From assembly GCA_900446925.1 (NCBI GenBank), contig UAVY01000011.1:310001-374000 (forward strand): DNA of 64,000 nucleotides, given 5' to 3'. This document shows, piece after piece, positions 1-10,098 of this stretch. The position numbers were made by a program, and so were the translations under genes. The stretch comes from Citrobacter koseri. GTDB lineage: Bacteria > Pseudomonadota > Gammaproteobacteria > Enterobacterales > Enterobacteriaceae. The notes below the pieces were generated by a model. That model ran no database searches, was not told the origin of the DNA, and was given only the letters and a program-made list of their open reading frames with translations. Numbering within the stretch: the first letter of the stretch is position 1; the number at the start of each line of letters is the position of its first letter.

Positions 1-943
1 CATCCCACCAGTTCCAGCGTAATTGTTGCGGATAGAGCAGCATCGCTCTGCGCGCCGCTTCAACCTTTTCGCGCAGCAGTAACGATTGCAGTTCGCCCTC
101 ATCCGCAATGGCAGCCTCTTCAAACGCCAGCGCGTCGCGCAGGGTTCCCCACTCGCCGCTACCGGGAAGCGCCGCCGTAATCATCAGTTCTTTTTCGTCA
201 ACGCGACGCTGCAATTCCGCCTGTTCTTCCTGCGTGGCCACAAACCAGCTCCCGCGCCCCGCTAATTGTAGCGCATCGCCATCAACAACTTGATTAAAGT
301 CTGGTTTTTTCACGCGTTCGTTGACGATCTGATTAAACAACGCACTGCGGGCCGCCGACAACCAAAAACTGCGTTTATTGCGATCGCGCACCGGCGCATT
401 GCTTTGCGCCCAGCGCAGCGCGCCTTGCAGGTTGCTGCCGCCAATACCGAATCGCTGCGCGCCAAAATAGTTTGGTACGCCGCGCGTATTGATGGCCTGT
501 AGCCGGGCTTCGACATCATCACGATGGCTGACTTCACGCAGCACCAGCGTAAACGCGTTGCCCTTCAGCGCGCCTAAACGCAGCTTACGTTTGTGACGCG
601 CGTACTCCAGCACTTTACAGCCTTCAATCTGGAATGCGCTCAGGTCTGGCATCTCTTTGCCCGGCACGCGCGCGCACAGCCACTGTTCAGTGACGGCATG
701 CTTGTCTTTCTGCCCGGCAAAGCTCACTTCACGGGCATGAATTTTAAGGAATTTCGCCAGCGCATCGGCCACAAAACGGGTGTTACAACCGTTTTTCAGA
801 ATGCGAACCAGAATATGTTCGCCTTCGCCATCTGGCTCAAAACCTAAATCTTCAACCACCACAAAATCTTCCGGGTTCGCTTTAAGCAGCCCGGCGCCCT
901 GCGGCTTTCCGTGGAGGTACGTCAGGTTTTCAAACTCGGTCAT
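1..943 (-). CDS. truD: tRNA pseudouridine(13) synthase TruD, partial (cut by window start)
   Basis: Makes pseudouridine at position 13 of tRNA-Glu. An uninterrupted frame runs from the ATG at 943 off the left edge, giving 314 codons of a protein normally about 349 long, so the C-terminus is missing. It begins [18 protein letters not shown]. The catalytic aspartate lies in the [12 protein letters not shown] motif near residue 80, and NYFGAQRFG, typical of the TruD fold, follows near residue 180. The ATG overlaps the ispF stop codon (ATGA), so it is translationally coupled in the ispD-ispF-truD operon. Identification is secure; only the end is unseen. Confidence 0.95.
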   Translation of the reverse strand, partial: MTEFENLTYLHGKPQGAGLLKANPEDFVVVEDLGFEPDGEGEHILVRILKNGCNTRFVADALAKFLKIHAREVSFAGQKDKHAVTEQWLCARVPGKEMPDLSAFQIEGCKVLEYARHKRKLRLGALKGNAFTLVLREVSHRDDVEARLQAINTRGVPNYFGAQRFGIGGSNLQGALRWAQSNAPVRDRNKRSFWLSAARSALFNQIVNERVKKPDFNQVVDGDALQLAGRGSWFVATQEEQAELQRRVDEKELMITAALPGSGEWGTLRDALAFEEAAIADEGELQSLLLREKVEAARRAMLLYPQQLRWNWWD

Positions 944-1419
944 TTCGCGGCCTTAATCAGTAGCGCCACCGCTTCGCAGGCAATCCCTTCCCCACGCCCG
1001 GTGAACCCGAGTTTCTCCGTGGTGGTCGCCTTGACGTTGACATCATCCATATGACAACCAAGATCTTCCGCGATAAACACGCGCATTTGCGGGATATGCG
1101 GCAGCATCTTCGGCGCCTGGGCGATAATGGTCACGTCCACGTTACCAAGGGTATAGCCTTTGGCCTGAATGCGTCGCCATGCTTCCCGCAGCAATTCGCG
1201 GCTGTCCGCGCCTTTAAAGGCCGGATCGGTATCCGGGAAAAGTTTGCCGATATCGCCAAGCGCCGCCGCGCCGAGCAGCGCATCGGTCAGCGCATGCAGC
1301 GCCACGTCGCCATCAGAATGCGCCAGCAGCCCTTTGTCATACGGGATGCGCACGCCACCAATGATAATTGGGCCTTCTCCGCCAAAAGCGTGTACGTCAA
1401 AACCGTGTCCGATTCGCAT
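940..1419 (-). CDS. ispF: 2-C-methyl-D-erythritol 2,4-cyclodiphosphate synthase
   Basis: Fifth step of the MEP isoprenoid pathway: converts 4-diphosphocytidyl-methylerythritol 2-phosphate to the cyclic diphosphate, releasing CMP. The 159-residue protein begins [13 protein letters not shown], with the Zn ligands Asp8 and His10 visible and a third, His42, in GLLAHSDGD. An upstream in-frame ATG would add nine residues with no family match, so the ATG at 1419 is chosen. It is complete and unbroken. It lies downstream of ispD, separated by an ERIC repeat, and its stop overlaps the truD start. Essential in relatives. Confidence 0.97.
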   Translation of the reverse strand: MRIGHGFDVHAFGGEGPIIIGGVRIPYDKGLLAHSDGDVALHALTDALLGAAALGDIGKLFPDTDPAFKGADSRELLREAWRRIQAKGYTLGNVDVTIIAQAPKMLPHIPQMRVFIAEDLGCHMDDVNVKATTTEKLGFTGRGEGIACEAVALLIKAAK

Positions 1420-1440
1420 TATGCATTCTCCTGATATACA

Positions 1441-1555
1441 CATCATCCTTCAAGCTGCCTCTTTGTTGGCTGCCTTTGTTCACCCCAGTCACTTACTTAT
1501 GTAAGCTCCTGGGGATGCACTCAGTTGCCGCCTCGATGCAGCCTGAATGATTTTG
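1441..1555. repeat. ERIC element between ispD and ispF
   Basis: A palindromic intergenic repeat of about 115 bases. Its core reads TTATGTAAGCTCCTGGGGAT, the ERIC (IRU) consensus, next to the CCCCAGTCACTTACTTATG half. The outer ends (TCAAGCTGC and GCAGCCTGA) are also inverted repeats, so the transcript of the ispD-ispF operon would fold into a long hairpin here. A second, diverged copy lies near 27550. Confidence 0.85.
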
Positions 1556-1558
1556 TGT

Positions 1559-2254
1559 CTAGATTGTTCGGGTCAGATAAAATTCCGCAAGCGCCAGATC
1601 TTCCGGGCGGGTGACTTTTATATTATCAGCCCGGCCTTCAACCAGTTGGGGATGAAAACCGCAATACTCCAGCGCGGACGCCTCATCGGTAATGGTCGCG
1701 CCTTCGTTCAGCGCACGGCTCAGGCAATCATGCAGCAGCTCGCGTGGGAAGAATTGCGGCGTTAACGCGTGCCACAGGTCGGTACGCTCTACGGTATGCG
1801 CAATGGCGGCTTTACCCGGCTCGGCGCGTTTCATGGTGTCGCGTACCGGAGCGGCGAGGATTCCGCCCGTGCGGCTGGTTTCGCTAAGCGAGAGCAGGCG
1901 CGCCAGGTCATCCTGATGCAGACAAGGCCGGGCGGCGTCATGCACCAGCACCCACTGCGCGTCACCAGCCGCCCGTAAGCCTGCCAGTACGGAATCGGCG
2001 CGTTCGTCGCCCCCGTCCACGACGGTGACCTGCGGATGTTGCGCCAGAGGAAGTTCGGCGAAGCGGCTGTCGCCAGGGCTGATTGCGATAACGACGCGCG
2101 TCACCCGGGGATGCGCCAGCAGCGCATGCACCGAGTGTTCAAGAATGGTTTTATTGCCAATAGAGAGATATTGCTTAGGACATTCCGTTTGCATTCGGCG
2201 GCCAAATCCGGCAGCCGGTACCACAGCGCAAACGTCCAATAAAGTGGCTGCCAT
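1559..2254 (-). CDS. ispD: 2-C-methyl-D-erythritol 4-phosphate cytidylyltransferase
   Basis: Third step of the MEP isoprenoid pathway: transfers CMP from CTP to methylerythritol 4-phosphate. 231 residues, close to the usual 236. The N-terminal CTP-binding loop reads [18 protein letters not shown], and [10 protein letters not shown] plus [13 protein letters not shown] are family hallmarks. The frame is intact. ftsB ends 18 bases upstream, so the two are co-transcribed. Downstream, an ERIC element separates it from ispF. The product is cytosolic and essential in relatives. Confidence 0.97.
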   Translation of the reverse strand: MAATLLDVCAVVPAAGFGRRMQTECPKQYLSIGNKTILEHSVHALLAHPRVTRVVIAISPGDSRFAELPLAQHPQVTVVDGGDERADSVLAGLRAAGDAQWVLVHDAARPCLHQDDLARLLSLSETSRTGGILAAPVRDTMKRAEPGKAAIAHTVERTDLWHALTPQFFPRELLHDCLSRALNEGATITDEASALEYCGFHPQLVEGRADNIKVTRPEDLALAEFYLTRTI

Positions 2255-2272
2255 GTCATTTCCTGGGCTGAT

Positions 2273-2584
2273 TTATCGATTAGTTTGCCCCGCAGCCTGA
2301 GCACGTTTAGACGCGTCAGGCACCAGACGGTAAAAAGTTTCGCCCGGTTTGGTCATGCTGAGTTCATTACGCGCGCGCTCCTCGATCGCTTCCTGGCCGC
2401 CATTGAGATCGTCAATTTCGGCGAAAAGCTGATCGTTACGCGCTTTAAGTTTCGCATTCGTAGCTTGCTGCGCAGCCACATCATCGTTGACGCGGCTGTA
2501 GTCATGTATGCCGTTCTTACCGAACCACAGCGAATACTGCAACCAGACCAGTAAAGTCAGCAGCAGCAGCGTTAGTTTACCCAT
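2273..2584 (-). CDS. ftsB: Cell division protein FtsB
   Basis: Small bitopic membrane protein of the divisome that links FtsL and FtsQ. 103 residues: a short cytoplasmic start, one membrane helix at about residues 3-20 ([19 protein letters not shown]), then a periplasmic coiled coil at about 30-70 ([20 protein letters not shown]). The C-terminus, with [11 protein letters not shown], is typical. The frame is intact. It is the first gene of ftsB-ispD-ispF-truD. The 200 bases upstream (2585-2785) show no gene and presumably hold the promoter. Confidence 0.96.
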
Positions 2585-2785
2585 CCTGCCCCCTGAAAAA
2601 CGGCACCATCATCCCATAACTTTCCCAGAGACTCTACTCTGAGGCGGGAATGCCGCGACAACGCGGGCAAATGTACCACATTTATCCGCCGATCCGCATA
2701 TCTCGTGCAGGGAGAACATAATCTTATTGTTGGTTACGGTTTGAATTATGGCCACTCTCGCCCGTCATGAAAAGGGAGGGCTGAC

Positions 2786-3109
2786 CTACCCCAGCAGCCA
2801 CATGAAGAGCGCGCCAAACATCGCGCCTACCGTTAATAGCGTAGCCGTAATGCTGTAGAACAGTTTGCCGCTCATGATTGAATGCAGGGCCACGCCGACC
2901 ACAACCGCAACGGGCATGAGCGCCAGGAAGAAGGGCCAGGTATAGAGGAAGAAAAACAGCGTGTTAGGGCCATAGATGAGAAAGGGAATTCCCAACGCCA
3001 GCAGCCACGAGGCAAAACCGACCACGGCGCCCGGCAGTGACCAGGTTGTGTCGTCGTCGGTCGTGAGGGCATCTGACCTTGTGATAGTAATGTTATGGCT
3101 ATTACGCAT
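2786..3109 (-). CDS. ygbE: YgbE, DUF3561 inner-membrane protein
   Basis: 107-residue protein of unknown function, recognised as enterobacterial YgbE. The first 30 residues are polar. Hydrophobic segments then follow at about 30-50 (VVGFASWLLALGIPFLIYG), 52-72 (FFFLYTWPFFLALMPVAVVV) and 86-106, indicating three membrane helices. It lies just downstream of cysC and could be read through from the cysDNC operon, but nothing in the sequence links it to sulfur. A GC-rich hairpin at 3132-3154 separates the two genes. The frame is intact. Confidence 0.85.
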   Translation of the reverse strand: MRNSHNITITRSDALTTDDDTTWSLPGAVVGFASWLLALGIPFLIYGPNTLFFFLYTWPFFLALMPVAVVVGVALHSIMSGKLFYSITATLLTVGAMFGALFMWLLG

Positions 3110-3158
3110 ATCGAATCCTGTAACCTTGACTCACCGGGCATACAAGCCCGGCGGTGTC

Positions 3159-3765
3159 TCAGGATCTGATAATATCGCCCTGTCTCAGTAGATCTAATAA
3201 TTGGGCAACCAAATTTGTTACTAATTGTTCACCATCCAGATGAACTTCAGGCGATTCAGGCGTTTCATATACCGAATCAATGCCGGTGAAATTACGCAGC
3301 TCACCCGCCCTGGCCTTCTTGTACAGCCCTTTAGGATCGCGCGCTTCACAGGTTGCCAGCGGCGTATCGACAAAAACTTCGATAAACCGCCCCTCCCCCG
3401 ATGCGCTCGCGCACCATCTGCCGCTCCGCGCGATGCGGCGAAATAAACGCCGTCAGCACCACCAGCCCGGCATCCACCATCAGGTTCGCAACCTCCCCCA
3501 CCCGGCGGATATTCTCTTTACGGTCTGCGTCGCTAAAGCCAAGATCGCTGCACAGGCCGTGACGGACATTATCGCCATCCAGCAGCCAGGTGCTGACGCC
3601 CAGCTTATGCAGAGCCTCTTCCAGCGCGCCTGCAATCGTTGATTTCCCCGAACCGGAAAGTCCCGTAAACCAGACCACTGCCCCTTTATGCCCATGCAGC
3701 GCTTCACGATCTTCGCGCGTTACCGCATGGGCATGCCAGACGACGTTTTCGTCATGCAGCGCCAT
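3159..3765 (-). CDS. cysC: Adenylylsulfate kinase CysC (one apparent frameshift)
   Basis: Phosphorylates APS to PAPS with ATP, the second step of sulfate activation. Starts [13 protein letters not shown], with a Walker A loop [11 protein letters not shown] near residue 35 and the reactive serine in [11 protein letters not shown]. The frame breaks after about residue 123, where five C (plus strand, near 3395) stand for an expected four. Removing one base restores the rest of a 201-residue protein ending in [10 protein letters not shown]. Its ATG overlaps the cysN stop by one base (TAATG). Last gene of cysDNC. Confidence 0.9.
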
Positions 3766-5193
3766 TACTTGCCTCCCAGCAAATCACGCGCGCCCCAGTG
3801 CGGGAAGTGGCGACGGATCAGCGCGTTCAGTTCCAGCTCAAAATCGCTGAACCCGGAAGGCGTCGCGGCGGTGCGCTCAATAGGCTCACGCACCAGCCCC
3901 CGCGCCAACGGTCACGTTGGACAGCCGGTCGATGATGATTAACCCGCCAGTGACCGGGTTCTGCTGGTATGTATCCAGCACTAACGGTTCGTCAAAAGTC
4001 AGTTCGACCAGGCCGATACCGTTCAACGGCAGGCTTTCCACCTCGCGCTGGGTCAGGTTGTTGATATCAACCTGATGGCGAATGGCATCGACGCGCGCAC
4101 GGGTCTTTTTACCGGCAATCTTGATGTCATAACTCTGCCCGGCCGACAGCGGTTGTTCCGCCATCCATACCACATCAACGGCGGCGCTCTGTACGGCTGG
4201 CAGGTTTTCGCCTGCATCCAGCAACAGATCGCCACGGCTGATGTCGATTTCATCTTTCAGCACCAGCGTAATCGCTTCACCGGCGTGCGCCTCTTGCAGA
4301 TCGCCATCAAAGGTGACGATGCGCGCCACGTTGGATTCAACGCCGGACGGCAGAACTTTGACACGCTGCCCGACCTTCACGCTGCCGGAGGCCAGCGTTC
4401 CGGCATAACCACGGAAATCGAGGTTCGGACGGTTCACATACTGTACCGGGAAGCGCATCGGCTGGGTGTCGACAACCCGCTGGATCTCAACCGTCTCCAG
4501 CACTTCCAGCAGCGTCGGGCCGTTGTACCACGGCATACTGGCGCTCTGGGTCGCGACGTTATCCCCTTCCAGCGCAGAGAGCGGCACAAAGCGGATGTCC
4601 AGGTTCCCCGGCAGCTGCCCGGCAAACGTCAGGTAGTCTTCGCGAATACGGGCGAACGTCTCCTCGCTGAACCCCACCAGATCCATCTTGTTGATCGCCA
4701 CCACCAGATGCTTGATGCCCAGCAGCGTAGAGATAAAACTGTGGCGGCGGGTCTGATCCAGCACGCCTTTGCGGGCGTCGATCAGCAGGATCGCCAGATC
4801 GCAGGTCGATGCGCCGGTCGCCATGTTACGCGTGTACTGCTCGTGCCCTGGCGTGTCGGCAATAATAAATTTGCGTTTCTCGGTCGAGAAATAGCGGTAT
4901 GCCACATCAATGGTAATTCCCTGCTCGCGCTCAGCCTGCAACCCGTCGACCAGCAGCGCCAGATCGAGTTTTTCACCTTGCGTGCCATGACGCTTACTGT
5001 CGTTATGCAGCGACGAAAGCTGATCTTCATAAATCTGACGCGTATCGTGCAGCAGTCTGCCAATCAGCGTGCTTTTACCGTCATCGACGCTGCCGCAGGT
5101 CAGGAAACGCAGCAGGCTTTTGTGTTGCTGGGCAACCATCCAGGCTTCGACGCCGCCTTCATTAGCGATTTGTTGTGCAAGTGTGGTGTTCAT
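3765..5193 (-). CDS. cysN: Sulfate adenylyltransferase GTPase subunit CysN (one apparent frameshift)
   Basis: Large subunit of ATP sulfurylase, which couples GTP hydrolysis to APS formation by CysD. EF-Tu-like GTPase motifs are clear: GSVDDGKST near residue 34, DTPGHE, and NKMD, followed by two beta-barrel domains. The frame breaks near 3899, in NVTVGAG, where the run of G has one base too many. After correction it ends ARDLLGGK at 475 residues, the family length. It starts nine bases after the cysD stop and overlaps cysC. Confidence 0.92.
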
Positions 5194-5202
5194 GGCGGCT
5201 CC

Positions 5203-6111
5203 TTAGAAATACCCCTGACGTTTCTTCAGCTCCATTGAGCCCGCCTGGTCGCGGTCAATCACGCGCCCCTGACGTTCACTGGTGGTCGAGACCAGCATCT
5301 CTTCAATAATTTCCGGCAGCGTCTGCGCGCTGGATTCCACCGCTCCCGTGAGCGGCCAGCAGCCGAGGGTACGGAAACGCACCATGCGTTTTTTGATCAC
5401 CTCGCCGGGTTGCAGGTCAATACGATCGTCATCGATCATCATCAGCATGCCGTCGCGCTCCAGCACCGGGCGCTCAGCGGCCAGGTACAGCGGCACGATC
5501 TCGATATTTTCCAGCCAGATGTACTGCCAGATATCCTGCTCGGTCCAGTTAGAGAGCGGGAAAACGCGGATGCTTTCGCCTTTGTTAATCTGCCCGTTAT
5601 AGTTGTGCCATAGCTCCGGGCGCTGGTTTTTCGGGTCCCAGCGGTGAAAGCGGTCGCGGAAGGAGTAAATACGCTCTTTGGCGCGCGACTTCTCTTCGTC
5701 GCGGCGCGCGCCACCGAACGCGGCATCAAAGCCATATTTATCCAACGCCTGTTTCAACCCTTCGGTTTTCATAATATCGGTGTGTTTAGCGCTGCCGTGA
5801 ACGAACGGGTTAATCCCCATCGCCACCCCTTCCGGGTTTTTATGCACCAGCAGTTCACAACCGTAGGCCTTTGCGGTGCGATCGCGGAATTCGTACATCT
5901 CACGAAACTTCCAGCCGGTATCAACGTGCAGCAGCGGAAACGGCAACGTGCCTGGATAAAACGCTTTACGCGCCAGATGCAGCATGACGCTGGAATCTTT
6001 ACCGATGGAATACATCATCACCGGATTAGAAAATTCGGCGGCCACCTCACGAATGATATGGATGCTTTCCGCTTCCAGCTGCCGCAGGTGGGTGAGTCGT
6101 TTTTGGTCCAT
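5203..6111 (-). CDS. cysD: Sulfate adenylyltransferase catalytic subunit CysD
   Basis: Catalytic subunit of ATP sulfurylase: sulfate plus ATP gives APS. 302 residues, unbroken, almost identical to E. coli CysD. The PP-loop reads [17 protein letters not shown] near residue 33, and the C-terminus [11 protein letters not shown] is invariant in the family. First gene of cysDNC; the region 6112-6364 upstream holds its promoter and that of the divergent iap gene. CysB activation is expected from the known regulon. Confidence 0.97.
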   Translation of the reverse strand: MDQKRLTHLRQLEAESIHIIREVAAEFSNPVMMYSIGKDSSVMLHLARKAFYPGTLPFPLLHVDTGWKFREMYEFRDRTAKAYGCELLVHKNPEGVAMGINPFVHGSAKHTDIMKTEGLKQALDKYGFDAAFGGARRDEEKSRAKERIYSFRDRFHRWDPKNQRPELWHNYNGQINKGESIRVFPLSNWTEQDIWQYIWLENIEIVPLYLAAERPVLERDGMLMMIDDDRIDLQPGEVIKKRMVRFRTLGCWPLTGAVESSAQTLPEIIEEMLVSTTSERQGRVIDRDQAGSMELKKRQGYF

Positions 6112-6149
6112 AACCGTTCCTTTGCAATACCGCTATTTTGCTAAACATT

Positions 6150-6200
6150 CAGATAACACGACTATAGGGAGCGCAGGAGAACGAATGAAATTACGAATTG
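6150..6200 (-). promoter_or_regulatory. Candidate cysD promoter
   Basis: On the minus strand a good -10 hexamer, TATAGT, lies at 6166-6161, about 50 bases before the cysD start. The upstream sequence is AT-rich and lacks a good -35 box, as expected for a promoter that needs the activator CysB. The CysB site itself cannot be assigned by eye because its consensus is weak. Confidence 0.4.
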
Positions 6201-6364
6201 GAATGAGTAGTTCCTCAAAGGAATAACGATTTGAGAAAGCAAATATCAAAAAGTGCTTAACCCACCGAATTTAGGGCATTTCAGAGCAAATGAAATTGTT
6301 TTACGGCAATCACGGTTTCATACTAAGCGGGTAAAAATTTCTGCTCTGTATTTAAGGACTCACT

Positions 6365-7408
6365 ATGTTTTCCGCATCGCGCCTCCGTGCAGCGCTCCTG
6401 GCGCTCGGCGTATGCTTTATCCTTCCCGCGCAGGCAACGTCACCGAAGCCTGGCGATATCGCCAATATTCAGGCACGACACATTGCAACATTCTTTCCCG
6501 GCAGAATGACCGGAACACCGGCGGAGATGCTCTCTGCCGATTATTTACGTCAGCAATTTGAGCAGATGGGATATCGCAGCGATATCCGAACATTTAATAG
6601 CCGCTATATTTATACCGCCAGGAATAATCGCAAGAACTGGCATAACGTGACGGGCAGTACCGTTATTGCGGCGCACGAAGGGAAAGCGCCGCAACAAATT
6701 ATTATTATGGCGCACCTGGATACCTATGCGCCGCTGAGCGATGCCGATACCGACGCCAATCTCGGCGGTTTAACCTTGCAGGGCATTGACGATAACGCCG
6801 CCGGGCTGGGCGTGATGCTGGAACTGGCTGAACGCCTGAAAGACATCCCAACGCAGTACGGCATCCGCTTTATCGCTACCAGCGGTGAAGAAGAGGGAAA
6901 ACTGGGCGCAGAAAACCTGCTTAAGCGGATGAGCGCCGCTGAGAAGAAAAATACGCTGCTGGTGATTAACCTTGATAACCTGATTGTCGGCGACAAACTC
7001 TACTTCAACAGCGGGCAGCAAACGCCGGAAGCCGTACGCAAACTGACGCGCGACCGGGCGCTGGCGATTGCGCGCAGCCACGGTATCGCCGCCGCAACCA
7101 ATCCGGGTCTGAACAAGGATTACCCGAAAGGCACAGGCTGCTGCAACGACGCCGAAGTCTTCGATAAAGCCGGTATTTCCGTGCTGTCGGTTGAAGCCAC
7201 CAACTGGAATCTGGGGAAAAAAGACGGCTATCAGCAGCGTGCGAAAACGCCTTCATTCCCGGCCGGAAACAGCTGGCACGATGTGCGTCTGGATAACCAA
7301 CAGCACATCGACAAGGCGCTACCAGGAAGAATTGAACACCGCAGTCGCGATGTCGTGCGCATCATGTTGCCGCTGGTAAAAGAACTGGCGAAAGCCGGTA
7401 AAGCCTGA
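6365..7408 (+). CDS. iap: Alkaline phosphatase isozyme conversion aminopeptidase Iap
   Basis: Periplasmic M28-family aminopeptidase that trims the N-terminal arginine of alkaline phosphatase. 347 residues (E. coli 345). The signal peptide MFSASRLRAALLALGVCF is probably cleaved after AQA near residue 24. Zn-ligand motifs of M28 peptidases follow: MAHLDTYAP, GIDDNAAG and TSGEEEGKLG. The frame is intact. In E. coli the downstream side carries a CRISPR array and cas genes. Here only REP sequences separate it from cysH. Confidence 0.95.
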   Translation: MFSASRLRAALLALGVCFILPAQATSPKPGDIANIQARHIATFFPGRMTGTPAEMLSADYLRQQFEQMGYRSDIRTFNSRYIYTARNNRKNWHNVTGSTVIAAHEGKAPQQIIIMAHLDTYAPLSDADTDANLGGLTLQGIDDNAAGLGVMLELAERLKDIPTQYGIRFIATSGEEEGKLGAENLLKRMSAAEKKNTLLVINLDNLIVGDKLYFNSGQQTPEAVRKLTRDRALAIARSHGIAAATNPGLNKDYPKGTGCCNDAEVFDKAGISVLSVEATNWNLGKKDGYQQRAKTPSFPAGNSWHDVRLDNQQHIDKALPGRIEHRSRDVVRIMLPLVKELAKAGKA

Positions 7409-7417
7409 TGTGTCGCC

Positions 7418-7541
7418 CGGTGGCAGCTACGCCTTACCCGGCCTACAAGCGCAGCACTTGCCGGATGGCGGCATAAATGCCTTATCCGGCCTACAGACAC
7501 TGTCTGGTAGGCCTGATAAGCGCAGCGCCATCAGGCAACAA
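7418..7541. repeat. REP/BIME cluster between iap and cysH
   Basis: Alternating REP palindromes of the GCCTGATGGCG...CAGGCCTAC and GCCGGATGGCGGC...ATCCGGCCTAC types. Convergent genes flank it, and it probably acts as a shared 3' end stabiliser or terminator. No CRISPR repeats are present. Confidence 0.85.
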
Positions 7542-8279
7542 TCACCCTTCGTGCAGCCCGCACTCGCGCTTCAGCCCGAAGAATCGCGTCTCTTCTTCCG
7601 CCATGCCGGGCTCCCATTTACGGGTGGTGTGGGTATCGCCAACCGACAGATAGCCCTGATCCCATAGCGGATGGTATTTCAGACCGTGTTTTTGCAGATA
7701 CTGGTACACCGTCCGGTTATCCCAGTCGATGATGGGCAGCACTTTAAAAAACACCACGCTGAATCGCCAGCACAGGCAGATGCGCCCCGGCTCCCGGATT
7801 GTTCGCGGCGCAGGCCAGCAAACCACGTTTGCGCGTTAAGCTCTTTTAACGCCCGGTTCATCGGCTCGACTTTGTTGATGTCATTGTATTTCTCAATGCC
7901 CTCAACGCCTTGCTCCCACAGTTTTCCGTAGCGGGCTTCCTGCCAGGCCGCGCTTTCCGTCGCACGGTAGACTTTCAGGTTCAGGTTCAGCTTTTCCGTC
8001 AGCTCATCAATAAACTGGTAGGTTTCCGGGAACAGATAGCCGGTATCGGTCAGGATAACCGGAATATCCGGGCGAATCTGGTTAACCAGATGCAGGCTGA
8101 CCGCCGCCTGAATACCAAAGCTCGACGAGAGCACGTATTCACCGGGTAGATTCTCCAGCGCCCACGCCACGCGTCCTTCAGCATCCCAACTTTTCCAGCT
8201 GCGCGTTGGTTTCAGCCAGCGCCATGACGCGCTCGACTTTCGGCAATTCATTCAGGGCGTTTAGATCGAGTACGGACAT
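7542..8279 (-). CDS. cysH: PAPS reductase CysH (three apparent insertions)
   Basis: Reduces PAPS to sulfite and PAP with thioredoxin. The start is the ATG at 8279 ([15 protein letters not shown]); an extra G near 8189 shifts the frame at EKLDAEG. Two further extra bases, a G near 7792 and a T near 7753, break the stretch SGSRA...IQRGVFKV. Repaired length is 244 residues, the family length. [10 protein letters not shown] and the catalytic cysteine in KRECGLHEG at the C-terminus are clear. The CC-CC iron-sulfur motif is absent, as in PAPS-type enzymes. Last gene of cysJIH, behind a REP spacer. Confidence 0.9.
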
Positions 8280-8297
8280 AAGTTCCTCACTGTTTGC

Positions 8298-8378
8298 CTT
8301 GCCTGATGGCGCTGCGCTTATCAGGCCTACCGTCTACGTAGGCCGGATAAGGCATTTATGCCGCCATCCCGGCGATGC
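8298..8378. repeat. REP pair between cysI and cysH
   Basis: Two REP palindromes in opposite orientation (GCCTGATGGCGCTGCG...CAGGCCTAC, then GTAGGCCGGATAAGGC...GCCGCCATCC). The spacer lies inside the cysJIH operon and may differentially stabilise the upstream message. Confidence 0.8.
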
Positions 8379-8381
8379 ACG

Positions 8382-10098
8382 TTATTCCCAGAAATCCCGG
8401 GCGGGATCGAGCACCGGGCGAATAATGCCCGCACGCACCGTAAAGTCGCCGAAGCCTTCACCCGATTCGCGCTCTTTCACCCAGCGCCCAATCAGTTCAT
8501 CCAGCGACGCCAGAATTTCCGGCTCGGTAATATTCTCTTTGAACATACGCGGGATACGCGTTCCGATGCGATTGCCGCCCAGATGCAGGTTATAACGGCC
8601 CGGCGCTTTCCCCACCAGGCCGACTTCCGCCAGCATGGCGCGTCCGCAGCCATTTGGGCAGCCCGTCACGCGCAGCACGATGTGCTCATCGCTCACGCCG
8701 TGGTGGGTCATCAACGCGTCCACTTTATCGACAAAGGTCGGCAGGAAACGCTCCGCTTCCGCCATCGCCAGCGGGCAGGTCGGGAACGATACGCAGGCCA
8801 TCGAGTTTTCACGCTGCGACGTGACCGCATTCATCAGGCCGTGGTTGCGCGCCAGTTTTTCAATCTTCGCTTTCTGGCTTTCCGGCACGCCGGCAATGGA
8901 TCAGGTTCTGGTTGGCGGTAATACGGAATTCGCCCTTGTGGATCTTCGCGATCTCCAGCAGACCGGTTTTCAGCGGGCGCCCCGGATAATCCAGAATACG
9001 GCCATTCTCAATAAACAGCGTCAGGTGCCATTTGTTGTCGATGCCTTTCACCCAACCGATGCGATCGCCGCGCCCGGTAAATTCATACGGGCGGATCGGT
9101 TCAAATTTGATGCCTGCACGACGCTCGACTTCCGCCTTGAACGTCTCGACCCCAACACGCTCCAGAGTGTATTTGGTTTTGGCGTTTTTACGATCGGTAC
9201 GATTACCCCAGTCGCGCTGAGTCGTCACCAACCGCTTCCGCCACCGCCAGGGTATGCTCCAGCGGCAGATAGCCGAACTCGCTCGCGGTGCGGGCATACG
9301 TTTTCTTGTTCCCGTGCTCAATGGAAAGCCCGCCGCCGACCAGCAGGTTAAAGCCCACCAGCTTGCCGTTTTCCGCCACGGCGACAAAGTTCATGTCGTT
9401 GGCGTGCAGATCGATGTCGTTCTGCGGCGGGATCACCACGGTCGTTTTGAACTTACGCGGCAGATAGGTCTGGCCGAGGATCGGCTCCTCATCCGTTGTG
9501 GCGACCTTTTCCTGATCAAGCCAGATCTCCGCATAGGCGCGAGTACGCGGCAGCAAATGCTCGGAGATCTTTTTCGCCCACTCATAGGCTTCGGCATGCA
9601 GCTCAGACTCCATACGGGTTAGAGGTGCACAGCACGTTACGGTTCATGTCGTTGGCGGTCGCCAGCGCGTCCAGCCCAACGGAGTGCAGCATCTGATGTA
9701 CCGGCTTCACGTTCTTTTTCAGAATGCCGTGGAACTGGAAGGTCTGACGGTTAGTCAGGCGAATGCTGCCGTAAATCGTATTTTCCGCGGCGAATTTATC
9801 GATCGCCTGCCACTGTCTGGTGGTGATAACCCCCACCCGGCAGACGGCAACGCAGCAGCATCGCATGACGCGGCTCCAGCTTCTGCTCGGCGCGCTCGGC
9901 GCGAATGTCGCGGTCATCCTGCTGGTACATACCGTGAAAACGGATCAGCAGAAAGTTGTCGCCTTTAAAACCGCCGGTCAGGCCGTCATTCAAATCTTCA
10001 GCAATGGTGCCGCGCAGGTAGTTGCTCTCAAGCTTCATGCGCTCGGCATCTGCCAGTTTACCTTCGACCACCAGTGGGCCTGGATGTTTTTCGCTCAT
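8382..10098 (-). CDS. cysI: Sulfite reductase hemoprotein CysI (four apparent insertions)
   Basis: Siroheme and 4Fe-4S subunit that reduces sulfite to sulfide with six electrons from CysJ. Begins [20 protein letters not shown] and ends LDPARDFWE. Cluster and siroheme cysteines lie in CVSFPTC and CPNGCGRAM. Four single extra bases break the frame near 9832, 9618, 9226 and 8896; removing them gives 570 residues, exactly the family length. The ATG overlaps the cysJ stop (TAATG). No residue of the active site is missing, so I take the breaks as sequence errors. Confidence 0.9.

Noticed and set aside
3132..3154. GC-rich hairpin past cysC as terminator of cysDNC
   Set aside because: The stem is good but no U-tract follows on the minus strand, so read-through into ygbE cannot be excluded.
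4075..5238. Long open frame (387 codons) opposite cysN
   Set aside because: Antisense shadow of a highly conserved gene; no ribosome binding site and no recognisable domain. The same applies to long frames opposite ygcU (18236-19408), eno (24605-25600), gudD (36107-37465) and sdaC (46676-47944).
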